Of a stretch of DNA of 64,000 nt, positions 9,306-20,600 are shown one piece after another. The stretch is from Rheinheimera texasensis DSM 17496 (lineage in GTDB: Bacteria > Pseudomonadota > Gammaproteobacteria > Enterobacterales > Alteromonadaceae): contig NZ_JONU01000008.1 of assembly GCF_000711985.1 (NCBI RefSeq), forward strand, positions 434,001-498,000, given 5' to 3'. A program made the position numbers and the translations under genes. The notes under the pieces are model-generated. The model saw only the letters and a program-made list of their open reading frames with translations. It did not search any database and was not told the DNA's origin. Position 1 is the stretch's first letter; each line of letters opens with the position of its first letter.

Positions 9306-10104
9306 AGCGGAATTTCACCAGACTGAGGCATTCGCTGTGACGACTGCTCAGCGGGCTATTAATATAAGCCTCGCTAAACAGATTGGCGGCCAGGCCTAAC
9401 TCCAGCAACCAGTTCGGACTCAGCGGATATAAAGCGCTGACACCAATATGCAATTGCTGGCCGGCGCCGGCTTGATATGAAGGCCTGCTGCTCAAGCTCT
9501 CGGCCGGCCGCACGCCATAATAATAATCCACCACTTTTGCCGTCGAAAACGACACCCCGGCGTTGTAGTACAGGTCCCAGTTGCGCAGTTGTTGCCGGTA
9601 GCTGTACAGCAGTCTCAGCTGCTGACCATAATGAGATTCGATATCCTGGCCTGCTTCAATAGCCCAGTAGTGCTGGCCCCAAAACCGCTGATAGCGTAAA
9701 CCGACTAAAAAGTCGGAGTCGCGTTGCTTCAAGCCCTCAAGCTCAGTGATATGTTGACTGCCAAAAGCAGTGATTAAATCAGGGCCAATCGCTTGATGGT
9801 AGCCTGTGCCGATCAGCGCCAGACTGGCGTCGTCCTGTTGCCACAAGTGATAGCCGATAATGCCGCTGCCATAGCGCAGCACATTACGACGCTCGTCGGA
9901 CTCGATAAAAAAATTGTGATAAGTCACATCCGCGGACAGGTTCAGTAGTAGCCGGCCATTCACCGACTGGTCTAAAGCACCGATAATCGCCCGCTGATAT
10001 CCGGCACCGACTGACACATAGCCGGTGAATTCAACTTCATCCCAGCTGGCCTGACAGTTGCTGCTGATGACGAACAGGATAAAGAGAGCAAAAAGACGTC
10101 GCAT
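9295..10104 (-). CDS. MipA/OmpV family outer membrane protein
   Basis: 269 residues. Signal peptide (MRRLFALFILFVISSNCQAS) followed by alternating beta-strand segments (GYVSVGAGYQRAIIG, RYGSGIIGYHLWQQ, FLVGLRYQRFWGQHYWAIEAG) and a C-terminal strand ending in aromatic Phe (LVKFRYVF), as in outer-membrane barrels. MipA/OmpV proteins are scaffold or osmotic/antimicrobial-response porin-like proteins. The ATG at 10104 is chosen over an in-frame TTG four codons upstream because the TTGGAG there supplies the GGAG ribosome site. It is the first gene of the cluster with DUF3019, the regulator and the kinase. Confidence 0.8.
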   Translation of the reverse strand: MRRLFALFILFVISSNCQASWDEVEFTGYVSVGAGYQRAIIGALDQSVNGRLLLNLSADVTYHNFFIESDERRNVLRYGSGIIGYHLWQQDDASLALIGTGYHQAIGPDLITAFGSQHITELEGLKQRDSDFLVGLRYQRFWGQHYWAIEAGQDIESHYGQQLRLLYSYRQQLRNWDLYYNAGVSFSTAKVVDYYYGVRPAESLSSRPSYQAGAGQQLHIGVSALYPLSPNWLLELGLAANLFSEAYINSPLSSRHSECLSLVKFRYVF

Positions 10105-10114
10105 GCCTGGCTCC

Positions 10115-10150
10115 AAAAAACACAGGCCCCATCATAACTGGCGGGGCCTG
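10115..10150 (-). terminator. Minus-strand terminator after the TonB receptor
   Basis: Stem CAGGCCCC / GGGGCCTG (10143-10150 with 10123-10130), 12-base loop, then TG and six T on the minus strand. It lies between the TonB-receptor stop and the MipA-like start; its T tract abuts the ribosome site of the MipA-like gene, so read-through and initiation overlap closely. Confidence 0.8.
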
Positions 10151-10204
10151 CGTTCGAATGTTTAAAAAGTGTAAGCAGATATCACAAACTTGCTGCGGGC
10201 AGCC

Positions 10205-12268
10205 TCAGAACTGCACTTTGATGCCGACTGACGGAAAGATCCCGAGGTTTTCTTCCGGCTCTATGCTGTAGGCCGGGTTTTCGCCGGCTTTGCCTTTTTG
10301 CAGAAAATAGCCCGACACATTTTTCCGGTTCAGTACGTTCAGGATGGCATAAGTGTAAGTGACCGGTAGCCCAAACAATGTGCTTTGTTGCTCGGCCTGT
10401 AAATCCAGCCGGTGATAAACCGGCAAGGTCGCAGAATTCAGCTCGCCATACACAGCGACACGATAATCCGGATAATAAGGGTTGGGTTTATCACCAATAA
10501 TCGGCGTGTATTTGGCGCCGGACCGGACTGTGAGGCGGGCGCTCAAATCCCATTGCTCATCATAGGGATAAGCCACCACAACGTTCGCGACCAGCGGAGT
10601 ATCGAGATAATATTCAGAGGTCAGATTGCGGCGCAGGTCGGTGCGTTCAGCTTTGGACCAGCTCAGCGACGCCCAGCCATACCAGTCGCCAGCGCTGCGT
10701 TGTTTTTTCAGCAACAGTTCAGCGCCATAAGCCTCGCCTTCACTGTCATTGCTGTAATGCAGCGCCTGGTCTGCGTCTTTGTCGGTCAGCCCCAGTGGTA
10801 ATTTCTGCAGTTTTTTCAAATAGAGTTCAGTCGTGAAATTCCAGGCGTCGGCAAACTGCCAGTCCTGCCCCAATACATAGTGAGTGGCTGTTGGTTGTTT
10901 CAGTTGGCGGTTGCCGAGCAGCGGCAGGCTTTTTTCCAGATCGGCCAGCCGGCTATAACGCCCGGCCCGGATAAACCAGCGCTGTTGCGGCGTCAGTTGC
11001 AGGCTCAGCTCCGCGCGCGGTTGCAGGAAGCTTTCATCGGTATAATCTTGCTTGTCATAGCGCAGGCCGACCGACGAGCTCAGATATTGATTCCACACCC
11101 ACTGATGTTGCAGGAAAGCACTATCGGTATTGTAACTGAGCTCGTCTTTGGCTTTGATGCGCTCGCCGCGCTGGGCAAAACAATCGGCCTGATGGTCGGT
11201 GCAATAATAGGGGATCACGTCAAAACGGTAATCCGCTTCGCGCTGACTGCGTTCGACCCCGGCTTCCAGACGCTGCGCCGAGTTCAGTTGCCAGCGCGAC
11301 TGCAATTGCAAAAACTGCTGTTCGTCTTCGTAGCTGACAAACTGGTCACTGCCGTACTGATTGTCCTCGCTGTTGCTGCTGTGCTGATAACGCAGCTGTA
11401 GTTGATGGCCAGCCGGATGCTGGTACTGATAACTCAATTGCTGATTGGCAAAAGCGCTGTCGATGCGCAGGTCGCCGACTGATTCCGGATCAGTACGGCC
11501 TTGCTCAGATGCTTTGCTGATATTGGCGCGGGCACTGTCGCTGGCGCCGGTCAGCGTCAGCGTCAGTTTTTGCTCCGGCGACAGTTGCCACAGATATCGC
11601 GCCTGATAGTCGTCGCTTTTCGGCGGCTGGTAAATTTTGACTCCATCATCCAGCTCGTCACCAGACTTGATAAAAAGCTGCACCGTGCTTTGGCGGGCGG
11701 CCAGATAAAATGCCTGGTCTTCGGTCACGGTACCTTCAACCAGCGCACTCATCTGCAGCAAACTGAGTTCTGCTTCGCCGCCGATTTGCTGCATTTTCGG
11801 GTCGCGTAGAGTCGCGGCAAACACCCCGCCGGTGGCATTGCCATATTGCGCGCCAAAGCCGCCGCTTTCGAGGCGAAAGTCGTGTAATACTGCTTCGTTG
11901 AACACACTGTTGCCAAACAGATGGAATAAATAACCGGCCGGGAGGCCATCAATTAAAAAGGCGTTATCGTCGGGACTGGAGCCGCGTACCGCCGGCATAC
12001 CGCCATAATCGCCTCCGGCATAGACCACGCCTGGCAAGCTGAACACGGCCGCCAGTGGGTCATTCATAATGCCGGCAACTTTCAGCAATTGTTCGGTTTC
12101 TGCATTGGTCTGACTGGCGGCGGGCAGGGCGCTGCCATTGACCTGAATACGTTCAATCGGTTGCTCGCTGGCGGGTTTAGTTTCCTTGGCGTGGTCCGTA
12201 GTGCCGGCAAACAGGCTAGGGCTGGTCAAACTCAGACAGAGGGTCAGATAAGAAAAATGAAATCGCAT
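10205..12268 (-). CDS. TonB-dependent outer membrane receptor
   Basis: 687 residues from the ATG at 12268 (an upstream in-frame start lacks a signal peptide). Signal peptide MRFHFSYLTLCLSLTSPSLF, a TonB-box-like segment IERIQV near residue 40, a plug domain (DPLAAVFSLPGVVYAGGDYG, VRGSSPDDNAFLIDG, GFGAQYGNATGGVFAATLR) and a long beta-barrel ending SVGIKVQF with a terminal Phe. Such receptors import siderophores, vitamin B12, metals or oligosaccharides with TonB energy. Nothing in the neighbourhood fixes the substrate. It precedes the MipA/DUF3019/two-component cluster on the same strand but is separated by a terminator, and it is divergent from the nucleotidyltransferase-like gene. Confidence 0.9.
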   Translation of the reverse strand: MRFHFSYLTLCLSLTSPSLFAGTTDHAKETKPASEQPIERIQVNGSALPAASQTNAETEQLLKVAGIMNDPLAAVFSLPGVVYAGGDYGGMPAVRGSSPDDNAFLIDGLPAGYLFHLFGNSVFNEAVLHDFRLESGGFGAQYGNATGGVFAATLRDPKMQQIGGEAELSLLQMSALVEGTVTEDQAFYLAARQSTVQLFIKSGDELDDGVKIYQPPKSDDYQARYLWQLSPEQKLTLTLTGASDSARANISKASEQGRTDPESVGDLRIDSAFANQQLSYQYQHPAGHQLQLRYQHSSNSEDNQYGSDQFVSYEDEQQFLQLQSRWQLNSAQRLEAGVERSQREADYRFDVIPYYCTDHQADCFAQRGERIKAKDELSYNTDSAFLQHQWVWNQYLSSSVGLRYDKQDYTDESFLQPRAELSLQLTPQQRWFIRAGRYSRLADLEKSLPLLGNRQLKQPTATHYVLGQDWQFADAWNFTTELYLKKLQKLPLGLTDKDADQALHYSNDSEGEAYGAELLLKKQRSAGDWYGWASLSWSKAERTDLRRNLTSEYYLDTPLVANVVVAYPYDEQWDLSARLTVRSGAKYTPIIGDKPNPYYPDYRVAVYGELNSATLPVYHRLDLQAEQQSTLFGLPVTYTYAILNVLNRKNVSGYFLQKGKAGENPAYSIEPEENLGIFPSVGIKVQF

Positions 12269-12371
12269 GGTACACTCGCTTCCTGCAGCTTTTACTGCCA
12301 TGCAGTCTGCCAAAGCGGGCCGGATACAACTGTCGGTCAATTGCTGTGCTTATGTAAGGAAGTGTCAGGAA

Positions 12372-12857
12372 ATGGGTGAGGTGAGCAACAGATTGAAGCA
12401 GTCGCTGGCGCTGCTGCAACCTCTGGCAGCGTTGCCGGATTGGGGCATTGGTGGCAGTTTGTTGTTGGTTGAACAGCAACTGCAAGCAGATTTTCGCGAT
12501 ATCGATTTGGTCTGCACGACTGAGGCGGCACCGGCGCTTGATGCAGTGCTTTCTCAGCTGGCAACTCCGCTGCAAACTACACCGCATCCGCAGTATTGCA
12601 GCCAGTTTTTCCGCCGCTATCAGGATAGTTCCGGCCTGGTGATTGAACTGATGGCAGGTATTGCGGTGCGAAATTCAACCGGGGCTTTACAGCATTGGAA
12701 GTTTGATCCGCATTTTGATCGGCATAGTCTGCAGCGCCGTCATGGCCTGCCTTGGATGACGCTTCGGGATTGGCTGGTGTTGTATCAGTTATTTGAGCGG
12801 CCAGAAAAAGTCACGATCATTCAGGCCGCTTTAGCGCGTTCAGCGGATCAGGACTGA
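12372..12857 (+). CDS. Nucleotidyltransferase-like protein
   Basis: 161-residue soluble protein. The N-terminal half shows a minimal nucleotidyltransferase pattern: GIGGSLLLVEQQLQADFRDIDLVC, i.e. a Gly-Gly-Ser followed by an Arg-Asp-Ile-Asp metal-binding pair, and later VIELMAGIAVR, in which a Glu stands where the third carboxylate is expected. The C-terminal half (WMTLRDWLVLYQLFERPEKV) is helical and resembles the segment that positions the substrate in stand-alone nucleotidyltransferases. The ATG at 12372 has AGGA immediately upstream; a GTG three codons later is an alternative. It overlaps the xseA end by ten bases tail to tail. Substrate unknown; it could be an antitoxin-type or aminoglycoside-type enzyme, but no partner gene is present. 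Confidence 0.6.
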   Translation: MGEVSNRLKQSLALLQPLAALPDWGIGGSLLLVEQQLQADFRDIDLVCTTEAAPALDAVLSQLATPLQTTPHPQYCSQFFRRYQDSSGLVIELMAGIAVRNSTGALQHWKFDPHFDRHSLQRRHGLPWMTLRDWLVLYQLFERPEKVTIIQAALARSADQD

Positions 12858-14197
12858 ATCTGCTTCACTTCTGTCAGCGCGCTGCCGTCGGCAAAACGCA
12901 CCGTCAGCACGTCGCCGGCTTTGAGTTGTTGCACCGACTTCACTAGTTGGTTATCGGCGTTAAAACTTAAGCTATAACCGCGATTGAGGGTGGCGAGCGG
13001 GCTAACCTGATGCAACAAGGCGCTGTGTTGTTGCCATTGCTGAGCGCGTTGCTGCAGTTGTTGTTGCATTGCGCGTTGTAGCCGTTCGCTCAGTGTCTTG
13101 CTGTGCTGGAACCATTCGCCGGTGCGTGGAGCCTGCTGCAATAAAGCTTGTTGATGTTGGCGCAACTGTTGTTGTTTGCGCTCAACCTGATGCTGACCAG
13201 CACGATTCAGCCGCAGCTGTAATTCGTCAAGTCGCTGCTGCTGTTGCTCTAAAGCACGTTTAGGGTGCAGCAATTGCAACTTGCCATATTGCTGTAAAAA
13301 CTTCTGCGCCTGTTGGCCCAGTTGCTGCCGGATGCCGCGCTGCAGCCGTTGTTGTAACTGCATCAGCTGCGTCAGCTGATGTTGCTGATCAGGGGATACC
13401 AACTCAGCCGCGGCTGAAGGAGTTGCTGCGCGCATGTCGGCGACAAAATCGGCGATGGTAAAATCAATTTCGTGGCCGACTGCGCTGACAATCGGCAGCG
13501 GGCAAAAAGCGATTTGCCGCGCCAGCGCTTCATCGTTAAAACAATACAAATCTTCCAGCGAACCGCCGCCCCGGCCAATGATCAGTACGTCGACTTCATT
13601 GCGCCGGATGGCGTGTGACAGCGCAGCCTGTAAATCCTGTGCTGCTTGCGCGCCCTGCACTAAAGCCGGATAAATAATGACTTCGAGCGCAGGAGCGCGC
13701 CGGGCTAACACGGTCAGAATATCGCGCACCGCAGCACCGGTCGGCGAGGTGATCACACCAATGCGCCGCACCTGAGCAGGCAGTGGTTTTTTCCGCTCCG
13801 GTGCCAATAAACCTTCGGCGGTCAGCCTGGCTTTGAGCATTTCATACTGCTGGCGCAATAAACCGTCACCGGCCGGTTCGATAAAATCGACCAGCAACTG
13901 ATACTCACCACGGGGCTCATACACGCTGATGCGGGCCCGGATCAGCACCTGCTGGCCGTTGCGCGGCATAAAAGCGGCGTTGCGGTTGGCCTGCTTAAAC
14001 ATCGCCACTTTGACCTGCGCCGCCGCGTCTTTTAATGAGAAATACCAATGACCGGAACTGGCCGCGACAAAATTTGAGATCTCACCACAAAGCCAGAGCT
14101 GGCGGAATTGCAACTCCAGAGTTAAGCGAACTTCGGCGTTTAGCCGCGAAACTGTATAGATCTCCGGATTAGTTGCCGGGTTTTGTTGTTGATTCAT
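12848..14197 (-). CDS. xseA: Exodeoxyribonuclease VII large subunit
   Basis: Large subunit of exonuclease VII, which degrades single-stranded DNA to oligonucleotides. 449 residues: N-terminal OB fold (YTVSRLNAEVRLTLEL, SGHWYFSLKDAAAQVKVAMF), catalytic domain (RIGVITSPTGAAVRDI, IIGRGGGSLEDLYCFNDE, SAVGHEIDFTIADFVADMR), a long Gln-rich coiled coil (about 270-390) and a C-terminal LATLNRGYSLSF segment. The ATG at 14197 is chosen; an in-frame TTG three codons upstream is possible. Divergent from guaB with the promoter region of both in 14198-14331. The small subunit xseB is not in the window. Confidence 0.95.
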   Translation of the reverse strand: MNQQQNPATNPEIYTVSRLNAEVRLTLELQFRQLWLCGEISNFVAASSGHWYFSLKDAAAQVKVAMFKQANRNAAFMPRNGQQVLIRARISVYEPRGEYQLLVDFIEPAGDGLLRQQYEMLKARLTAEGLLAPERKKPLPAQVRRIGVITSPTGAAVRDILTVLARRAPALEVIIYPALVQGAQAAQDLQAALSHAIRRNEVDVLIIGRGGGSLEDLYCFNDEALARQIAFCPLPIVSAVGHEIDFTIADFVADMRAATPSAAAELVSPDQQHQLTQLMQLQQRLQRGIRQQLGQQAQKFLQQYGKLQLLHPKRALEQQQQRLDELQLRLNRAGQHQVERKQQQLRQHQQALLQQAPRTGEWFQHSKTLSERLQRAMQQQLQQRAQQWQQHSALLHQVSPLATLNRGYSLSFNADNQLVKSVQQLKAGDVLTVRFADGSALTEVKQIQS

Positions 14198-14217
14198 CGA
14201 AGACAAGCACCAACTGA

Positions 14218-15801
<1,584 letters not shown>

Positions 15802-15809
15802 AAATTGCA

Positions 15810-15846
15810 GCGCCGGACTCAGCCCCTGACTCCGGCGCGGTTTTTT
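15810..15846 (+). terminator. Terminator/attenuator between guaB and guaA
   Basis: Stem GCGCCGGA / TCCGGCGC (15810-15817, 15831-15838) with a 13-base loop that itself contains GTC-type pairing, followed by GG and six T. Lies in the 82-base gap inside guaBA, so it would reduce guaA relative to guaB or make guaA dependent on a second promoter. Confidence 0.8.
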
Positions 15847-15883
15847 CCGGGCTTGTTGAGCCCCGCACCTCACAAAGGTTGAT

Positions 15884-17461
15884 ATGAGCAAAAATATTCA
15901 TTTCCATAAAATTCTGATCCTCGACTTCGGTTCACAGTACACCCAGCTCATCGCGCGCCGCGTCCGCGAAATTGGTGTTTATTGTGAACTCTGGGCCTGG
16001 GACGTCACGGCTGAGCAAATCGCCGAATTTAATCCAACCGGTATTATCCTGTCCGGCGGTCCGGAAAGCGTGACTGAAGCAGGTTCACCGCGTGCACCGC
16101 AATATGTGTTTGAAGCCAATGTACCGGTGCTCGGTGTCTGTTACGGCATGCAAACCATGGCTGAACAACTGGGCGGTAAAGTGGCCAGTTCAGATCAGCG
16201 TGAATTTGGTTATGCCCAGGTTGATGTGGTGTCTTCATCTGCGCTTTTAAAAGGCATTGAAGACCATGTGACTGAACAGGGCGTGGCGCAGCTCGATGTC
16301 TGGATGAGCCATGGCGATAAAGTCATTGAAATTCCTGAAGGTTTTGTCACTACCGCCAGCACACCAACTTGTCCGCACGCAGCGATGGCCGACGAAGCCC
16401 GTCAGTTCTACGGCGTGCAATTCCACCCGGAAGTGACGCACACCCGTCAGGGCATGCGTTTGCTGGAACAGTTTGTTGTCGATATCTGTGGCTGTGAAAA
16501 ACTCTGGACGCCGGCGTCGATCATCGATGACGCTATTGTCAGCCTGAAAAAACAAATCGGCGATGATCAGGTGATTTTAGGCCTGTCTGGTGGCGTCGAT
16601 TCGTCAGTAGTGGCGATGCTGTTGCACCGCGCTATCGGTAAAAACCTGACTTGTGTGTTCGTTGACAACGGCTTGCTGCGCCTAAACGAAGGTGCACAGG
16701 TGATGGAAATGTTCGGCGACCATTTTGGTCTGAATATTATCCACGTCCAGGCGGAACAACGCTTCCTCGAAGCACTGCATGGCGTCGATGAGCCGGAAGC
16801 CAAACGCAAAATTATCGGCCGGGTGTTCGTTGAAGTCTTTGATGAAGAAGCGAAAAAGCTGCAAAACGCCAAGTGGCTGGCGCAAGGCACTATTTATCCG
16901 GACGTGATTGAATCGGCGGCGTCAAAAACCGGCAAAGCCCATGTGATCAAATCACACCACAACGTTGGTGGCCTGCCGGAAAATATGAAAATGGGCCTGG
17001 TCGAACCGCTGCGTGAGCTGTTTAAAGACGAAGTGCGCAAAGTTGGTCTGGCGCTGGGTCTGCCATACGACATGCTGTACCGTCACCCGTTCCCAGGACC
17101 GGGTCTTGGTGTACGAGTGCTTGGCGAAGTGAAAAAAGAATACTGCGACATCCTGCGCCGCGCCGACGCGATTTTTATCGAAGAGCTGCGCAACAGCGGC
17201 TGGTACGACAAAGTCAGCCAGGCCTTTGTCGTGTTCCTGCCGGTGAAATCGGTTGGTGTGATGGGCGATGGCCGTAAATACGACTGGGTGGTGTCATTAC
17301 GCGCCGTTCAAACCATCGACTTTATGACCGCACACTGGGCGCATCTGCCGTATGAGCTGCTGGGCCATGTGTCGAACCGGATCATCAATGAAATCAACGG
17401 CATCAGCCGTGTGGTTTACGATGTATCGGGTAAACCACCAGCGACCATTGAATGGGAATAA
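15884..17461 (+). CDS. guaA: GMP synthase (glutamine-hydrolysing)
   Basis: Converts XMP to GMP using glutamine nitrogen and ATP. 525 residues as in E. coli: class I glutamine amidotransferase domain ([22 protein letters not shown], nucleophile in [25 protein letters not shown]), ATP-pyrophosphatase domain with P-loop [14 protein letters not shown], and the C-terminal dimerisation domain ([18 protein letters not shown], ending PATIEWE). ATG at 15884 with GGTTGAT upstream. It follows guaB across a terminator-like hairpin and ends in a strong terminator. Confidence 0.97.
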   Translation: MSKNIHFHKILILDFGSQYTQLIARRVREIGVYCELWAWDVTAEQIAEFNPTGIILSGGPESVTEAGSPRAPQYVFEANVPVLGVCYGMQTMAEQLGGKVASSDQREFGYAQVDVVSSSALLKGIEDHVTEQGVAQLDVWMSHGDKVIEIPEGFVTTASTPTCPHAAMADEARQFYGVQFHPEVTHTRQGMRLLEQFVVDICGCEKLWTPASIIDDAIVSLKKQIGDDQVILGLSGGVDSSVVAMLLHRAIGKNLTCVFVDNGLLRLNEGAQVMEMFGDHFGLNIIHVQAEQRFLEALHGVDEPEAKRKIIGRVFVEVFDEEAKKLQNAKWLAQGTIYPDVIESAASKTGKAHVIKSHHNVGGLPENMKMGLVEPLRELFKDEVRKVGLALGLPYDMLYRHPFPGPGLGVRVLGEVKKEYCDILRRADAIFIEELRNSGWYDKVSQAFVVFLPVKSVGVMGDGRKYDWVVSLRAVQTIDFMTAHWAHLPYELLGHVSNRIINEINGISRVVYDVSGKPPATIEWE

Positions 17462-17477
17462 ACCCGGCGATTTGATT

Positions 17478-17505
17478 AAAAACAGCAGCTTCGGCTGCTG
17501 TTTTT
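17478..17505 (+). terminator. Rho-independent terminator after guaA
   Basis: Perfect 12-bp stem AAAAACAGCAGC / GCTGCTGTTTTT (17478-17489, 17494-17505) with TTCG tetraloop. Confidence 0.93.
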
Positions 17506-17626
17506 GTTTCTGCACTGGCAAATTCAGCTTTTTTTCCCACACTTAACCAGCGGTGCCACACTCTCTGGTGCCGTCGGACTTCATGCGGCACGGACCTTCG
17601 CCGGAAACACCAGTTGCGGAGGCCCT

Positions 17627-20600
17627 ATGGCTACGCGCTTGATCTGTCAGGCCTTGATTGGTTGCCTGTGTTATCTGTTGGCTACAACGGTTTCGCTCGG
17701 CGCCGCGCCGCGCTGGCAGGAACAGGGCTTACCCGAAATTCGCACTTTCAGCGCTGACGATTATCAGGCGCATGGGCAAAACTGGGCTTTTGTGCAGGAT
17801 AAAGCCGGTTTGTTGTACTTCGGCAATACCGAAGGTGTGTTGCAGTTTGATGGCCTGCGTTGGCAACTGATTGCATTGCCGAATAAATCTATCGTCCGCT
17901 CGCTGGCGCTGGATGAAGCTTCCGGCCGTATTTATGTGGGGGGCGTTGGTGAGCTGGGTTACCTTGCGCCGGACGCAACCGGCACCTTGCATTATCAGTC
18001 TTTGTTGGACCAGCTACCCGTAAAGCGGCGCGATTTCACGGATGTCTGGCAGACACACGTCACGGCCGAAGGCGTCTATTTCACCAGCTACAAATACCTG
18101 TTCCGACTCGGCGCGGACGGCCACTGGCAGCACTGGCAGGCCGCACAACGTTTTCATCGCAGTTATGTCGTCAATCAGCAATTTTATCTGCGCGCTGAAG
18201 GCGTCGGCCTGCTGACGCTACAGCAGAATCAGTTGCAGCTGGTGCCTGGTGGCGAGCGTTTTGCCGCAGATCCGCTACAAGCATTGCTGGCGTACCCGGC
18301 TGCCGGCGGGTTGCTGGCGGTGAGCCGCAGTTCCGGTTTCTGGCAATATCGTGACCAGCAATTTAGCGCGATGCAGACTGAACTCGATGCGATTTTGCCG
18401 CAAAAGCTGTTGTATCAGGCGCTGCTGTTACCTGACGGAACCCTGGCGCTCGCGATGTTGCAGGGTGGTATTTATCTGTTGAATGCACGTGGGCAATGGG
18501 TTGGGCTTTACAACAAAGCGCGGGGGCTGCGAGATGACACAGTCTACAACCTCGGACTCGATCATCAGCACGGGCTGTGGGTCAGCGGCAACACCGGTTT
18601 GTCGCGCATTCAGCTTGGTAGTGCACTGAGCCGGTTTGACCAGCGCCAGGATTTACAAGGCAATGTGTATATCAGCCGGCGGGTTGGCGAGCGGCTGAAT
18701 GTCGGGACTTCGCAGGGGCTTTATCAGCTGGAACCAGGCCCGGTTGCCGGCTTCAGGCAAGTGACAGGCATCAGCGGTCAGGTCTGGGCACTGGAGCAGG
18801 TCGGCGCTGAGACGCTGATTGGCAATTATCAGGGCATTTACCGGCTGGACGCCGGAGTGGCGCAGCTGGTTTATCTGAGCGACAGCACGACCTGTTTTCT
18901 GCAGGTGGCAGCAGTGCAGCCAGTGTTACTGGCCGGCCAGCGTGAAGGCGTGGTGCAGTTAACTTTTGTCGACGGGCAATGGCAGGTCCTCGGTAAACTT
19001 GCCGATGTGCCGGATAACGTGCGCAGTATGGTGCAAAGCGGTCCGGCAGACCTGTGGTTTGGCACGGTCAACACTGGGGTGTTACATCTGCACTACCCGT
19101 CAGGTCAGGTATTGCAGGGCCCGGCCACTATCAGACGCTATCAGCTGGCCGAAGGTTTGCCTGGTTTGAGTGATAACCGGGTGGTTATGCTGCTGGATGA
19201 GCTGCGGATATTAACCGAAGCCGGGGTTTATCAGCTGAGCCCGGATGCGACGAAAATGCTGCCAGATCCGGCTTTTGCTACGCTATTTGCCGGCGGTCCG
19301 CGGCAGATCTCACGCTTATTGCCGGAACAGCGTGGCGTCTGGCTGGAAACTCGTGATGAAAAGTTACGCCGCAGCGAAGTGGGGCTGGCGGTGCACGAGG
19401 GCTCGGGTACTTATCGCTGGCAGCCACTGACTGAGTTTGGTTACAGCCGGTTAACTGGCCTCACGCTCGAAGCCGATGGCACTTTATGGCTCGGCGGCAA
19501 TGAACTATACCGCTGGCAACAGAGCCCGTATGCCGCGCCGCCGCGGGGGTTTCAGCTGCAGCTGCGTAGCATTGAGGCGGCAGATGGTCATCAGCGTCTG
19601 TTGCCGGCGCAAGGTGATATGCCGTTGCAACTGCGCTTTGCGCAGAATCAGCTCCGATTTGAATTCGCCGCCACCAGTTATCGTGGCGACAACCAATATG
19701 CGGTATTGCTTGAAGGTGTTGATCAGAGCTGGTCTGATTGGTCAGCAGCGGCTTTTGCCAGTTACAACAGTTTGTGGGAAGGGCAATATCGCTTGCGGGT
19801 GCGCGCAAAAGACGCGTGGGGCACTGAGCAGCAGATGGCGCCGCTGACTTTTCACATTGCGCCCCCTTGGTATCGCAGTCTGCTGGCTGGATTGTTGTAT
19901 CTGCTGTTGCTGGCGCTTCTGATCAACCGCTGGTATCACTGGCGCAGTGGCCGGTTACGCCGTCAGGCGCAGGCATTGGAGACCTTAGTCGCGAGCCGGA
20001 CTCAGCAGTTGTCTGAGGCAAAAACAACAGTGGAACGGACGTTAACCGACCTGCAGTCAACACAGCGCCAGTTAGTGCGCGCGGAGAAAATGGCGGCGCT
20101 GGGGCAACTGGTCGCTGGTGTCGCGCATGAGGTGAATACGCCACTGGGCGTTGCGCTAACCGGTAGTAGCTACCTGCGGGAAAGCACAGCGGCGCTCGCA
20201 GAGACGCTAAACACCGGACAGCTGCGCAAACAGGATTTGGCGCAATATCTGGATACTGCAGTGGAAAGCGCTGAGTTGATTGAGCGTAATTTACAACGAG
20301 CGGCCGATCTTATCAGTAACTTTAAGCAAGTCTCGGTCGATCGCAGCAGCGGCGAGCGACGTCAGTTCCGGCTGCAGAGTTTTCTGACTGAAGTGGCGCA
20401 AAGTCTGAAAACGCTGTGGAGTAACCGGCCTCTGGAGCTGGTGGTGGAATGTCCGGTTGATCTGGTTTTGCAGAGTTATCCCGGCAGCCTCAGCCAGGTG
20501 ATTACGATGCTGGCGCAAAATAGTCTGTTACATGCTTTTGCGCCTGACCAAGCCGGGCAGATGGATTTAGTTGTACGCCAGCCCGATGCAAACCATTGTG

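Noticed and set aside
13069-13385. CAA/TTG-rich repetitive stretch in xseA looking like a repeat array
   Set aside because: It encodes the Gln-rich coiled coil normal for this protein; the repeats are irregular and not a CRISPR or VNTR.
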